The notes below the pieces were generated by a model, which worked only from the letters and a program-made list of their open reading frames with translations, made no database searches and was not told where the DNA came from. From the NCBI RefSeq assembly GCF_031877795.1, contig NC_133933.1:68402003-68466002 (forward strand): a DNA stretch of 64,000 bases, written 5' to 3'. Origin of the DNA: Strix aluco (Eukaryota; Chordata; Aves; Strigiformes; Strigidae). Below are positions 9,746 to 23,900 of the stretch, in pieces. Position numbers and translations under genes: made by a program. Positions within the stretch are counted from its first letter, which is position 1. Each line of letters begins with the position of its first letter.

Positions 9746-11238
9746 GTAGGTCAAATCGAGGCAGCTACGGAAGATGTGGGGGGTAAGGAAGACTGCGGAG
9801 AGAAGGGGGGGGGATTCAGGGATGAGTGAAGGGATTCAAGGAGATGGGACAGACAGGACACACATGAAGTGAGGGGACGACAATAACTGTGGTACAAATT
9901 GTAGTGGTCTGTCCATCCATTCGGTTGTGCATCTCCAGTCTAAGCGGTGTATTTGGGGCAGAGGCAAATGACCTTCGAATGGAACAAATGTGTGGATATA
10001 GCCAACGTTGAAGGCATTGGGTTTTTTTAATAGAAATAACAAAACTATCTTAACATCTAAGAATAAAGGGTAGTGAATAAAGCTCCCGGTTCTGTCGCAG
10101 GGTTGTCAGTTGTTCTCTAGGACTGGCATCTCTCCAAATGTCACGTGGATGCTTAGCACATCTGAAAGACAGACGACAGTAAAAAAGCTTTATTAGTGAC
10201 AACTTATTCTCTCAAGAATATCTTATTTTCCCAGGCAGGTCTCAAAGACAGAGATAGAGGTCTCATGACTTAGTGAAGCAAGTGCAGTTAAATATCCTAG
10301 GGAGAAACTGTGCCTATCATTTCCGATTCAGATTTCACCAAAGTGCAAAGAGATTTGGTACATAAGGCACTCCAGGTTTACCACGGAAGGCAACGCTCAC
10401 ATCCTTTAGGATTTTAAAAAGAGCTTTGTTAGAGAGGAAGAGCGTTTGCAGATTAAATCCCACACATTAAACACGTGCCGTATGAGTGCGTATCTAGGAG
10501 AACTGGAAGCCACATTTTCTACCTCCCAGAAATATCCCCCGAAACTCCAGGCCGAGTCAAAGGCCATTAAAGTGAGGGTGGCTGTACAGAGAAGAAACAA
10601 GTTATGGGAAGAGTGTGAGGTGATGACACAGAGACTAGCGGGTCACCATGATTCTAGCTTGTGTTCAGTTTCTCAGGACACACAGCTCATTAAACAAAGG
10701 GCAGCCTAAAGCAAGGGACAGCTGACAGCACTTGAAACAAAGACTAAGCCAGGAAGGTGGTGGGGAGGTAGGGAAGAACATCAGCCACAATAATTTCCGC
10801 ACATTTAAAACTGGCCATAGTGGTGTCATTTCATTTCTGCCCTTTGCAGAGGTACTTCAGCTACAATTGTATCTCTGCCTACAACCGAAGCTACCATCCA
10901 CTATGTATGGTGCCATACGGCTCACATAGGCATCTCAGGGGTTCATATAATCCGTTAAGTCACACCGTGCTGTGCAGGAGCCCTAATGGCAATTGCTTCA
11001 GCAATGCACACCATCTCCTACTCCATTTCTGCAGGAACTGCATCCACCTCACTCTGCACACAAGCCTCAGTGGCTGCTGCTTCTGGACATCTGTGTGTGT
11101 GTCTCGCCAGGAATTAACTTCAGTTGCCACAGGCTGCACAAGGAAGGTCCTTGACAGTAGTATGGCCACAACCTGGTTTTGAATTAGGTATAAGATCTAA
11201 CACGTGCTGGTTTTTAATTTGACAAATCAACCTTTGTG

Positions 11239-14200
11239 TTATGTGTAAGACTCACTGCAGTCTGTACTTCCGGAATACGTTCGTCGCTCGTCTCCTCTAC
11301 TGTCAATTCTGTTACGGGCAGCTTCTCTGGTTCTGAAGGCTCCTCCTTTACAGATATCTCTTCCTTGGAAGTGACTGCTTTGACGCTGTGAAACTCTGTC
11401 GTGTGATGAAGATTCCTCTACTGTCCCCTCCACTTCAGGTATTTCTTCATGGTCTTCTACAGCTGCTTTTTCACATGCCTGCCACTGGCTTTCGTCTCTC
11501 AATACATCTACATTTTCACATCCTTCTGTGCTTTCTTTCACTGCAGCAGGTACTTCATTTCTCTCTGAACCTTCGGGTAGAACACCCTCTTCGACTCCGT
11601 TTTGGCCCTGAACGCTCCCTGCGCTTCCCTGGGGCTGGAGGCCATCCTCCTTGTGTTCTCCTTTTTCCAAGGACTGTCCAGGCAAAACAGCTTCCTGGCC
11701 TACAGTGTTCCCATCTTTAGCGTCAGCTTTCACTTCTGACTCAATGCCTCGTACTGTTGTAATTATAGCTGCTGACCCGGGTCTTTCACTAACCAGCTGT
11801 GCTACACCTGCTAACTTTACTCTTTCCACAACTTCATGAAGAACTTTCTGTGTCTGTTTGTCTAATTCTTTCAAATTTTGTTCAGCGGCCTCTACTTCTT
11901 GTACAGGCGTCACTTCCTCTGTAGTATCTGGGGTTTCTAACAACGGTGAAACAGCAGAAACCATCTCAGCTGTCTCCTCAGCAAGGGACACTTCCATTGT
12001 TTCTTCAGTGCAGGAAGCTTCTGCCGTCTCCTCCGGAGCTGTCACTGCTTCTGAGGTCAGCTCTAGCTCACTTGCTGTGGTGTCATCACTTACAGCCTTT
12101 CTCATCTCTGGCACTGTCTTAGCAGCTACCACTGCTTCTTCCACAGGAACATCTGATTCAAATGTTTTCTCAGTTTCTTTCTCTTCCTTTTCTTTTGCCC
12201 GCTCAATGCACTCTGTCAGAGCAGCAGATAGCCAAGGTGGTGACCTTTCTTCGGTACTGGTAACCGCCCTTTCCCCTTCCACAAGGGCAACAGTAACTGC
12301 ATGTACCAGTGCCTCATGTGCTTGCTCAACTCTTAGGGTCTCCTCCAATTTTTCTGCTCTCTTCTTCTCTGAGGTTTGTTCTCTCATCGCCTCAGCATCT
12401 TTCGCTTGTTGGCCTTCCATTTTCTCCTGCTCTGCTGCTTCGTATTCAGATAAAGGAACAACAGCTGGAATATCCAAATCTTCTTCAGTTGTTTCTGCCA
12501 TGTCTTCTCTTGCTTGTTTAAGATGACTTGGTGCTGGCTTTCCATCTGACTTTTTCTTCCTACGCCCAGGCATCAGTTTTCTAAATGGAACGAATGATCC
12601 ATCTTTTCCAGGCTCACCATCCGACATTGAATGCTCAAGGCTAGATCCCACAACAGAGTCTTCCGTTCTCTCTTCCATTCTGGTTTTGGATCTCCTTCTT
12701 GGAGCGACTAACCTTTTAAATGGTGCCCGTGTTGAAATAGCTTCCCCTTCGGATGGGCTTCCAGCTTGTTCCGGGGAAGAATTCCCTTGTCCTTGATCGC
12801 TCTCCTGAGAACTAGTAAGAACTGCACCTGTTGCCATTTCTTTGTTCTGTCCAGACTCGTCCATTTTTTGGCTTTCTCGACCAAGCTTATGTTCAGTTTC
12901 TTCATCATCATCAGATGATGATGATGATTTCCTGGCTCTTTTCTTTGAAGAACCTCCACATAAAAAAGCTTCCCAGAACACAGAGGTGCCAACCTTTTTT
13001 TTGGGCTTTTCTGTGCTCTTCTCTGGTTTCTGGTCCATCCCATCTTCTTTTAATTCTCCCTGATATTCATCAATAGTATTTTCGGTTGCAGACACTGCAA
13101 CACTCTTTGTCTTATCAATTTCTTCTTCTTTATCACTTGCAGAAGGTCTTCTGACACGCTTCTTGGGAGTCACCATCTTTTTAAATGATGCCCAGGGCGT
13201 AACACTTTCTCTTTTGCGCGCCACATCTGAAATAGCAGCGTCTTCATTTTCAGTGACCTGCATTCCGTCTACAGATTTCTCCAAAGAAGGAATTTCATTC
13301 ATCTGCTCAGGAGAAGAAGCAGAACTCTCCCCTTTTTGTTCCTCTGGGCTATCTGGGGAAGCTGGTAAGCGCTGAATCGGCTCACCCTGTTCCCCTAACT
13401 TAGATTCTTCTCTTTTGCCTTTCCGCTTCTTTCCAGACAGTTTTTTTAATCCAGTACCCATAAAGAGTTTCTTTAAAGGGCTGCCTTGCAGTTTATTTTT
13501 TTCTTGAGAAGACAGCAGTTCAGCTTCATTCGTGATACCTTCTGGAGGCCTCTTTCCAGCTGCCTCTTCAGGCGTTATTTCTGTGGTTATTTCACCTGGT
13601 TTGATAGTATCAGTCATAACTCTGCTAGTTTTTCCCTGTAATCCTTCACCAGTGGGTTTGATAGACTGTTGGTCGTCCTCTGTGTCAACTGAGCATTCAG
13701 AAGTAGAAAAGGACTTCAATCCAGGAGCACCCAGAGTCAGTTTTGACTCATGTTCTTTGCTTTCTTTCTTCTCTGTGGTTGTGTCCAGAGCTTCTCCTTG
13801 TGTGATGTCTTCTGCTGTGGGTGATATTTTCAATTCTGCTTCCTCTGTTTTTTCATCAAATGTTTCTTTCTCTAGCGGAGCACGTTTATTTCCTTCTCTT
13901 CCTTCAGATTTTTTAAGCTGTTCACTAGAAATTGCAATTGCCAAAGATCCTGCTTCAGGTCTCTCTTCAGAGGATATTTCAGTTCTGTCATCTATTTCAC
14001 ACTTCTCTGTTGACTCCAGTTTGTCTCCCGCAGGTAGGACTTCTGAGGATGTTTTCAGTTCTCCATTCACAATATCAGAAACAACAGCTACCACTGAGCT
14101 TGTTTTTAGCTGCTCACTTTCTTTTTCTCCTTCTTCAGTTTTTTCTTCCTTTTTGCCAAGATCATCTGAGACTTCCACCAGTTTTCTTTCTTGATCATCT

Positions 14201-15086
14201 CCAGCTTTTTTCTCCATCGCACTTTCTTTAACAACTGCTGCTGTTACAGCCTCTTTTTGTTCCTGCTCATCATGCTTGATTAGCTCTTCCTTCCCACTTG
14301 CTTCAACTCCTATGTCTGCCACAATCCTTTCTGACGGCTGTTTTTCATCTTCACTTTGCTCCTTCTCATGCTCTTCGGTAGTTACTTCTGTCACGTTCCT
14401 CTCCTCATCTTGCTCCTCAAACTCAGATTTCTCCTCCTTTTCACTGGTTTCAGTCATTAACGTTGCCCCCTCTTTTTCTTGCCCATCTTCTTTAGTAGGA
14501 GACTGTAGTTCATCTTCTTTAGGCTTCCTAAACCTCTTCTTTTTTCCAAATCGAGTCCATCCCCGAGTAAAAAATTTTCTTAATGGCGATGCAGTATCAG
14601 TGGCTAAGGCAGCTGACTGAGAACAAATCTCATCTGCTTCTGGTGTTTTAGGAGATTCATCTTCTGTTTTTTCATTTTTCAGTGTGTCTTTGGTGTTGTC
14701 TTCTGCAGAGAGTGCATCCTCAGGCATCGCTGTTTCTTCTGAGCCGACTTCTTTTTGGTCACCAGCTCCTTCAGGGACTTGTGTTTGCTTTTTTACAGTA
14801 AGCAGTTGAACAGGCTGAAAATCAGCAGGTTCTGATTTTCGTGTCTTCTTCACTGTGAATCTGAACCCCCAAAATTTAAAAACCTTTTTAAAACCCAGAT
14901 CGTAAGACTGTGGCTCAGATGCATGGTCTTCTGCGTCTTCTTCCAAAGATGGCAACTGCTCAACTGTATGAGCATCCTCTTTCTCAGCATCTACTACACC
15001 GTCCTTGGTGCTTGAGTCAGACGGACTTGCCTCCATAGTTTCCGTGTCTTCTTTCAAAGTTGCACTGGAATGTTCTGTTTGTCCAA
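11239..15086 (-). CDS. AKAP12: AKAP12-like (gravin) large exon, copy 2, 3'-truncated
   Basis: Second copy of the same exon, entered through the AG acceptor at 15,088-15,087 in the same phase (one base carried from an upstream exon, giving Val). The frame stays open for 1,272 codons from 15,057. It contains the same polybasic blocks and two good WSK motifs. Residues unique to this copy are Lys899 (Glu in the others), Pro971 (Thr) and Ala1123 (Thr). A Ser/Asp boundary shift in the serine-aspartate run (~residue 710) gives one more Asp and one less Ser. It shares the early end and the frame change near 11,395-11,425. The conserved acceptor and intron show a DNA-level duplicate, not a retrocopy. 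Whether it is expressed cannot be seen. Confidence 0.83.
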
Positions 15087-16983
15087 CTGTGTAAACAACA
15101 ACAACAACAAAACCCAGTTAGTTTCCTTCTCAATTTAATGCTATAGGATACCATTATATAAATATATATAACTTTTTTAATGTGTTTTTCTTCATTTTTA
15201 TCGAACCTTCCTAAACATGCTTGTTTAACTATCTGCGTGCCTCTTCTGTGCGCTACTATTAATTTTTTTTAACGACTACTTTTTGTTCTAAGGTTGCTAG
15301 AATTCCTCTTCTGCCTCAGGTCATTGTATGGGTCTTTCCGAAGTTTATTTGCAAATGCACCTCTCCAGCTTACAGCCTCTCATTCTCCTTCCTTCTTTTG
15401 CAGGTCTTTTTGTGGGGTTTTGTGTTTGTGGTTTTTTGTTGTTTGTTGGGTTTTGGTTTTTCACTTCAAGGCAAACGTATGTGAGAAAATAAAAAATATT
15501 TCTATGCTATCATTACTCAAAGAATGTACAGAAATTATGTATTGATTCCTGAAGCAAAGCTCCGTATACTTTCCGGGCGGAGAGAGACCTCCGAGAGAAA
15601 AAAAAAGAAACCAAACCGAAAAACTGTGCTGACCTAAAATGATGACAAGAAAAGAAAAGCTCATTTTACAGCTCCTAACGATGAGGCTCCTACGTTGGGG
15701 CATTCTTGAGAGCTCCTAACGATGCACAATGAAAACCAGATTAAAAATTTTCTTTAGCAAAACGACTGCATAAGGAGTAACATAGACACCACAGGCAAAC
15801 TCACCACACAGGAGATGTAGCTCCACCTGCACGAACTAGACACACGATAGCTTAAAACACTCCCGCCTACCAATAAGGAGAGGTACTCCGTCCCTTCAAA
15901 GAAACGGTGATTTGTACTACAAGCTAGATGTAGTTCTTGCAAAGTGTCCTGTAGAAGCAGTTGTGTTGCGGTGAAAATCCAAGTTTCCACAAGGATTATT
16001 AAATGAGGAAAGCCTCAAACGATCAGACTGTGCAACCCTATACAGAGATTGCTTTTGCAAAGCAGTTTAACCTTTAATTACTAACAATAAAAGGAAATAA
16101 AAAAAATAGAGAACCCTTGAGGAAAAAGGCTCAGCATGTGATAAGCTCATTAAACATCGAGTTTAATGAAAACCCTATTGTAAACAGCGGTAGGATGTCT
16201 CGTCCCCTACTAACTGATTCAAATCACGTACAGTCCTCCCCAGGGTCAGCTCCAAACAGACCAGGGCTTCTACAGGCTCTGTGGTCAATAGGTGTTGTAA
16301 AGCTAAAGTACTTTGCATTAATAAACCTCCACTATTTGTTGAATTCATTCACTAGCTCTAGCAAAAAAAATAGGAGTGAGGAAATCCAACAGCATACAAC
16401 AGCAAGCCGAGAGAAACTCTGGTGTCAATTAGTTATCATTAGGAACAAAAGTGGGGTCGGTTTATTTAAATTTCATAATGCCATTTTGTTTCCCATAGAA
16501 CGATAGAAGTTTGTGCAAGATGTCTTTTCCTTTGAACTCTTTGCTCCTCCAAATACTACTACCTTTTCACAAAGCCCAATCAGTTTATGGTGCCAGCTCT
16601 CACACTTCAGTGGCTCACGCGCTACTTTCTTAAATGAGATGTACGGAGTTCAACGGACACAGCGTCGAGGTTTTGGTATCACAGGCTGGGACCCTGCCGC
16701 CACACGTGCAAGCAGACACCCCCCCCCCCCCGCCACGGCGTTAATCTCCTCTGGGTTTTGCTTCATTGAAATTAAAACAGCTCTAGAGCAAGAGCTTCGT
16801 TTCTCTCATGCAAACATTTTTACAACATATCACTGACGCTAACTTCTGCATTTCCTTCAATTTCAGCAAGCTTAGCTCTTAAGGTATTTTACTGCATTAT
16901 TGCCCGATCAACGTAAAACAGCATCATCGCTGCGGTCACTGCCTTTCCTTTCCGTTCCTCAGCTGCAGACACTGTCAGATTCT

Positions 16984-17684
16984 GGGACGGCAGAAAACCC
17001 CCTGGTTAGCGTCTCCAGATTTAGCACAGCCTTGTGCTGCAAGGACCGCATCAAACGTCTGACTGAGGTGACAGGAAATTTTAAAATCTCCGCAAGCTTG
17101 CCTTGGAAAGGGTTCTCGCGGTGACAGAAATGTCGAAGCCGGTCCTTTTCCATGCTCCCGCACCGCCAGGAAATCCCGAGTCGGTCAAACAGCACTTCGG
17201 AGAGGCGGAGGCGCGCTCCGGCACCCACACCCCAGCGAGTCGCCCCGCGCTGAGGCACTGGGCCCCCGGTTGCCACACGCGGAAACCCCGGCAACGGGGA
17301 GACAAGAGAAACAATGCAAGGGGCTTCCCCGCCGCCGCCGCGCCCCTCGGCCCGGCCCCGCCCCTCGGCCCGGCCCCGCCCCGCCCCTCGGCCCGGCCCC
17401 GCCCCGCGCCGGCTGCTGACGCGCGTCTGGTCTCTTCCCGCCCCGCCGCGGCACCGGCACCGCGCGCAGCCAGAGCCGCGCTGCCCCGAAGGAGCCCGCT
17501 TGAAATTTTCACCTGGAGTATTCGTGTCGTTTCCCCCGAAGGGAGGAGAGGGCGGGCGGCTCGGCAGGAAGAAACAGCCCCTTTCGAAACGACAGACCGC
17601 CTCAGCTCCCGCTTCTGGGACGCTTTCTCGGTGCGGTTTGCCACAAAACATCCAGACCAAACCTCCAGAGGTGCGAGTTAAACG
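16984..17684 (-). promoter_or_regulatory. CpG island / candidate AKAP12-like promoter, unit 2
   Basis: Same island as in unit 1, with the same number of 23-bp GC-box blocks (~17,335-17,410). No point difference stood out by eye inside the GC-rich core. Confidence 0.55.
17513..17651 (-). CDS. Candidate alternative first coding exon, unit 2
   Basis: Counterpart of the 46-codon phase-matched candidate in unit 1, with the same ATG, donor and phase. Retention adds little because the units are nearly identical throughout. Confidence 0.22.
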
Positions 17685-20600
17685 CCCCAAGGAGTTCACC
17701 CCTCCTGAACAACAAACACGTGAAACATTGCTGTTTCTCCACACTGAAACTCAGTGTGACGGAGGCTTCTCAGGACATCTGCCTTCCAGGACAGCAGCTG
17801 GCTTGGAAATGCCTTGCAATTTTTCACAATTCCCTCTTGTCCAGCTGCTTCGAGGAAAAGGCGTCTTGCTAGTTATTCTTTCTAGTCCGGTGCCTTTGTA
17901 GGAGGGATGGAGACATATCTGCAGGCCAGATGATGAGGACAGGGTCAAGCTGCCACAGGACTTTACACAGAGACCGTCCCCAGGAAGCAGCTCCCATGGC
18001 ATATTGGACTTCTGCTGCCCTCGTTCCATCGGATCATCAGTCCTTGCACTAAGGACTGAGCTCTGTCGGTTTTTCAAGCTCTGGAAATGGGTGTAATTTT
18101 CAAGGAGGAATAGGAGACTTCTTAAAACTGTTCTTCCTATTTTGAAGAGTTGATATATTTTTTCAAGAGAACGTTGGAGCCAGACAGACACAGGCCTTTA
18201 CTACACCCTTATCTTTCATTCTTACTTTTGTAAAGGTTAAATTTAGTGTCCAGCTAGAAGTGACATCAGCCCTAAATTGGATATTAGTATTGTGGTGGCT
18301 AAGCTTCCATCTTGTTGGCGGCGCCTTCAAATGTTCACAGAGCTAAGAGTCGCCCTCTTTTACCACATCTCATCCATCTCCCCAAAACCCAGGACTCCAA
18401 ACCCTGTGCTGCCAATCCCACTGGCCGCCTGATCCACATTGCTCCTCATGCCAAACCACATCCTTTCTTGCAGGGCCATCAACCTCCTCAGGCCTGCTCC
18501 CCTCCCGTGTGGCGGTGTGAATGACAAATATCCAGCACTCAGCATCCAGACGGGACCATCTCAGGAATCCTCCGTGCTTCTGGCAAGCTGCCTGCCCATC
18601 CCCAGGCACTTGCCGTATCCGAGCTGTGCGGGTTCCTCAAGGAGCACAGCTGCCTCCCGCGTGCTCTGGATCTAAATGGGAAAGCCAGATCTGCTTCCCT
18701 AGCTTGAGCTAAGAGGCAGGATGCTTGAGCTATTGCCAATAAAAGAGCCTTACAAAAGAGAAGACAGCACACAAACCTCCCTGGCGTGCCAAGAGGTTTG
18801 GTCTCCGAGCTCTACTTTGACGCCTGTTTAGGGGCTTCACGTTAACCAGTAACAGGATAGCGTAAATGCATAAACCTTGCAAAAGGACTGGCAGAGGTTG
18901 TGTGCCTTGAGCACAAAGTCTGGTGGGAGATGCTGGTTTGATCTCTACTTCCAAATGCCGGGGTTGAACACTGAGATCAGTCACCTGCAGCAGGAGTCCC
19001 CTGACGCAGTATGAAAGCAAGAAGAGGGACAGGCACCCTGTCGCGTTTCAACATCCCTACATCTGCTGTGACCAGTGCAGGTAAGGATTTGCTGATACGG
19101 GATTTAGCATCTTAGCTGAGATAAGAAAGTAAACATGTAGCTTGACAAAATGAGTTCAGGCATGAATCTATGCAAGCCTTTTGAGATACAAATGCCGCTA
19201 AACATCCTTACCCGTAGCACGTAGACGGCTAGAAAAATTTAATGTCTGAAGTCCAAGGTCTGTGAACATAAATCACCAGCACCTCTGGATTTTCAGTGCC
19301 GTCAGGAGTATACCCCAGCAGCAATCTTGAGCGTCTTGCTCAAGAATTTGTGCGTGATCCGGTTCCTGCTGTTTGATAAAGCCACATCTGCCACTGGGCC
19401 AGAAGTCTCTCATGTGTTCCCATCAGTCAGCCCTTCTCTTCCCCCTCACACACAAGTCAAGCAGCATCTACAGCCACTCGTAGGTCAAATCGAGGCAGCT
19501 ACGGAAGATGTGGGGGGTAAGGAAGACTGCGGAGAGAAGGGGGGGGGATTCAGGGATGAGTGAAGGGATTCAAGGAGATGGGACAGACAGGACACACATG
19601 AAGTGAGGGGACGACAATAACTGTGGTACAAATTGTAGTGGTCTGTCCATCCATTCGGTTGTGCATCTCCAGTCTAAGCGGTGTATTTGGGGCAGAGGCA
19701 AATGACCTTCGAATGGAACAAATGTGTGGATATAGCCAACGTTGAAGGCATTGGGTTTTTTTAATAGAAATAACAAAACTATCTTAACATCTAAGAATAA
19801 AGGGTAGTGAATAAAGCTCCCGGTTCTGTCGCAGGGTTGTCAGTTGTTCTCTAGGACTGGCATCTCTCCAAATGTCACGTGGATGCTTAGCACATCTGAA
19901 AGACAGACGACAGTAAAAAAGCTTTATTAGTGACAACTTATTCTCTCAAGAATATCTTATTTTCCCAGGCAGGTCTCAAAGACAGAGATAGAGGTCTCAT
20001 GACTTAGTGAAGCAAGTGCAGTTAAATATCCTAGGGAGAAACTGTGCCTATCATTTCCGATTCAGATTTCACCGAAGTGCAAAGAGATTTGGTACATAAG
20101 GCACTCCAGGTTTACCACGGAAGGCAACGCTCACATCCTTTAGGATTTTAAAAAGAGCTTTGTTAGAGAGGAAGAGCGTTTGCAGATTAAATCCCACACA
20201 TTAAACACGTGCCGTATGAGTGCGTATCTAGGAGAACTGGAAGCCACATTTTCTACCTCCCAGAAATATCCCCCGAAACTCCAGGCCGAGTCAAAGGCCA
20301 TTAAAGTGAGGGTGGCTGTACAGAGAAGAAACAAGTTATGGGAAGAGTGTGAGGTGATGACACAGAGACTAGCGGGTCACCATGATTCTAGCTTGTGTTC
20401 AGTTTCTCAGGACACACAGCTCATTAAACAAAGGGCAGCCTAAAGCAAGGGACAGCTGACAGCACTTGAAACAAAGACTAAGCCAGGAAGGTGGTGGGGA
20501 GGTAGGGAAGAACATCAGCCACAATAATTTCCGCACATTTAAAACTGGCCATAGTGGTGTCATTTCATTTCTGCCCTTTGCAGAGGTACTTCAGCTACAA

Positions 20601-20972
20601 TTGTATCTCTGCCTACAACCGAAGCTACCATCCACTATGTATGGTGCCATACGGCTCACATAGGCATCTCAGGGGTTCATATAATCCGTTAAGTCACACC
20701 GTGCTGTGCAGGAGCCCTAATGGCAATTGCTTCAGCAATGCACACCATCTCCTACTCCATTTCTGCAGGAACTGCATCCACCTCACTCTGCACACAAGCC
20801 TCAGTGGCTGCTGCTTCTGGACATCTGTGCGTGTGTCTCGCCAGGAATTAACTTCAGTTGCCACAGGCTGCACAAGGAAGGTCCTTGACAGTAGTATGGC
20901 CACAACCTGGTTTTGAATTAGGTATAAGATCTAACACGTGCTGGTTTTTAATTTGACAAATCAACCTTTGTG

Positions 20973-23900
20973 TTATGTGTAAGACTCACTGCAGTCTGTA
21001 CTTCCGGAATACGTTCGTCGCTCGTCTCCTCTACTGTCAATTCTGTTACGGGCAGCTTCTCTGGTTCTGAAGGCTCCTCCTTTACAGATATCTCTTCCTT
21101 GGAAGTGACTGCTTTGACGCTGTGAAACTCTGTCGTGTGATGAAGATTCCTCTACTGTCCCCTCCACTTCAGGTATTTCTTCATGGTCTTCTACAGCTGC
21201 TTTTTCACATGCCTGCCACTGGCTTTCGTCTCTCAATACATCTACATTTTCACATCCTTCTGTGCTTTCTTTCACTGCAGCAGGTACTTCATTTCTCTCT
21301 GAACCTTCGGGTAGAACACCCTCTTCGACTCCGTTTTGGCCCTGAACGCTCCCTGCGCTTCCCTGGGGCTGGAGGCCATCCTCCTTGTGTTCTCCTTTTT
21401 CCAAGGACTGTCCAGGCAAAACAGTTTCCTGGCCTACAGTGTTCCCATCTTTAGCGTCAGCTTTCACTTCTGACTCAATGCCTCGTACTGTTGTAATTAT
21501 AGCTGCTGACCCGGGTCTTTCACTAACCAGCTGTGCTACACCTGCTAACTTTACTCTTTCCACAACTTCATGAAGAACTTTTTGTGTCTGTTTGTCTAAT
21601 TCTTTCAAATTTTGTTCAGCGGCCTCTACTTCTTGTACAGGCGTCACTTCCTCTGTAGTATCTGGGGTTTCTAACAACGGTGAAACAGCAGAAACCATCT
21701 CAGCTGTCTCCTCAGCAAGGGACACTTCCATTGTTTCTTCAGTGCAGGAAGCTTCTGCCGTCTCCTCCGGAGCTGTCACTGCTTCTGAGGTCAGCTCTAG
21801 CTCACTTGCTGTGGTGTCATCACTTACAGCCTTTCTCATCTCTGGCACTGTCTTAGCAGCTACCACTGCTTCTTCCACAGTAACATCTGATTCAAATGTT
21901 TTCTCAGTTTCTTTCTCTTCCTTTTCTTTTGCCCGCTCAATGCACTCTGTCAGAGCAGCAGATAGCCAAGGTGGTGACCTTTCTTCGGTACTGGTAACCA
22001 CCCTTTCCCCTTCCACAAGGGCAACAGTAACTGCATGTACCAGTGCCTCATGTGCTTGCTCAACTCTTAGGGTCTCCTCCAATTTTTCTGCTCTCTCCTT
22101 CTCTGAGGTTTGTTCTGTCATCGCCTCAGCATCTTTCGCTTGTTGGCCTTCCATTTTCTCCTGCTCTGCTGCTTCGTATTCAGATAAAGGAACAACAGCT
22201 GGAATATCCAAATCTTCTTCAGTTGTTTCTGCCATGTCTTCTCTTGCTTGTTTAAGATGACTTGGTGCTGGCTTTCCATCTGACTTTTTCTTCCTACGCC
22301 CAGGCATCAGTTTTCTAAATGGAACGAATGATCCATCTTTTCCAGGCTCACCATCCGACATTGAATGCTCAAGGCTAGATCCCACAACAGAGTCTTCCGT
22401 TCTCTCTTCCATTCTGGTTTTGGATCTCCTTCTTGGAGCGACTAACCTTTTAAATGGTGCCCGTGTTGAAATAGCTTCCCCTTCGGATGGGCTTCCAGCT
22501 TGTTCCGGGGAAGAATTCCCTTGTCCTTGATCGCTCTCCTGAGAACTAGTAAGAACTGCACCTGTTGCCATTTCTTTGTTCTGTCCAGACTCGTCCATTT
22601 TTTGGCTTTCTCGACCAAGCTTATGTTCAGTTTCTTCATCATCAGATGATGATGATGATGATTTCCTGGCTCTTTTCTTTGAAGAACCTCCACATAAAAA
22701 AGCTTCCCAGAACACAGAGGTGCCAACCTTTTTTTTGGGCTTTTCTGTGCTCTTCTCTGGTTTCTGGTCCATCCCATCTTCTTTTAATTCTCCCTGATAT
22801 TCATCAATAGTATTTTCGGTTGCAGACACTGCAACACTCTTTGTCTTATCAATTTCTTCTTCTTTATCACTTGCAGAAGGTCTTCTGACACGCTTCTTGG
22901 GAGTCACCATCTTTTTAAATGATGCCCAGGGCGTAACACTTTCTCTTTTGCGCGCCACATCTGAAATAGCAGCGTCTTCATTTTCAGTGACCTGCATTCC
23001 GTCTACAGATTTCTCCAAAGAAGGAATTTCATTCATCTGCTCAGGAGAAGAAGCAGAACTCTCCCCTTTTTGTTCCTCTGGGCTATCTGGGGAAGCTGGT
23101 AAGCGCTGAATCGGCTCACCCTGTTCCCCTAACTTAGATTCTTCTCTTTTGCCTTTCCGCTTCTTTCCAGACAGTTTTTTTAATCCAGTACCCATAAAGA
23201 GTTTCTTTAAAGGGCTGCCTTGCAGTTTATTTTTTTCTTGAGAAGACAGCAGTTCAGCTTCATTTGTGATACCTTCTGGAGGCCTCTTTCCAGCTGCCTC
23301 TTCAGGCGTTATTTCTGTGGTTATTTCACCTGGTTTGATAGTATCAGTCATAACTCTGCTAGTTTTTCCCTGTAATCCTTCACCAGTGGGTTTGATAGAC
23401 TGTTGGTCGTCCTCTGTGTCAACTGAGCATTCAGAAGTAGAAAAGGACTTCAATCCAGGAGCACCCAGAGTCAGTTTTGACTCATGTTCTTTGCTTTCTT
23501 TCTTCTCTGTGGTTGTGTCCAGAGCTTCTCCTTGTGTGATGTCTTCTGCTGTGGGTGATATTTTCAATTCTGCTTCCTCTGTTTTTTCATCAAATGTTTC
23601 TTTCTCTAGCGGAGCACGTTTATTTCCTTCTCTTCCTTCAGATTTTTTAAGCTGTTCACTAGAAATTGCAATTGCCAAAGATCCTGCTTCAGGTCTCTCT
23701 TCAGAGGATATTTCAGTTCTGTCATCTATTTCACACTTCTCTGTTGACTCCAGTTTGTCTCCCGCAGGTAGGACTTCTGAGGATGTTTTCAATTCTCCAT
23801 TCACAATATCAGAAACAACAGCTACCACTGAGCTTGTTTTTAGCTGCTCACTTTCTTTTTCTCCTTCTTCAGTTTTTTCTTCCTTTTTGCCAAGATCATC

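Larger units (their letters stand above)
9746..19479 (-). repeat. Tandem array unit 2
   Basis: Second full period, 9,734 bp, same orientation and same order of parts as unit 1. It has one extra CAA triplet next to the acceptor (~15,092-15,110) and lacks 14 bp at ~16,517, which accounts for the 11-bp difference in length. Point differences from units 1 and 3 are sparse, at most a few per kilobase. That indicates recent duplication or continuing homogenisation. Confidence 0.97.
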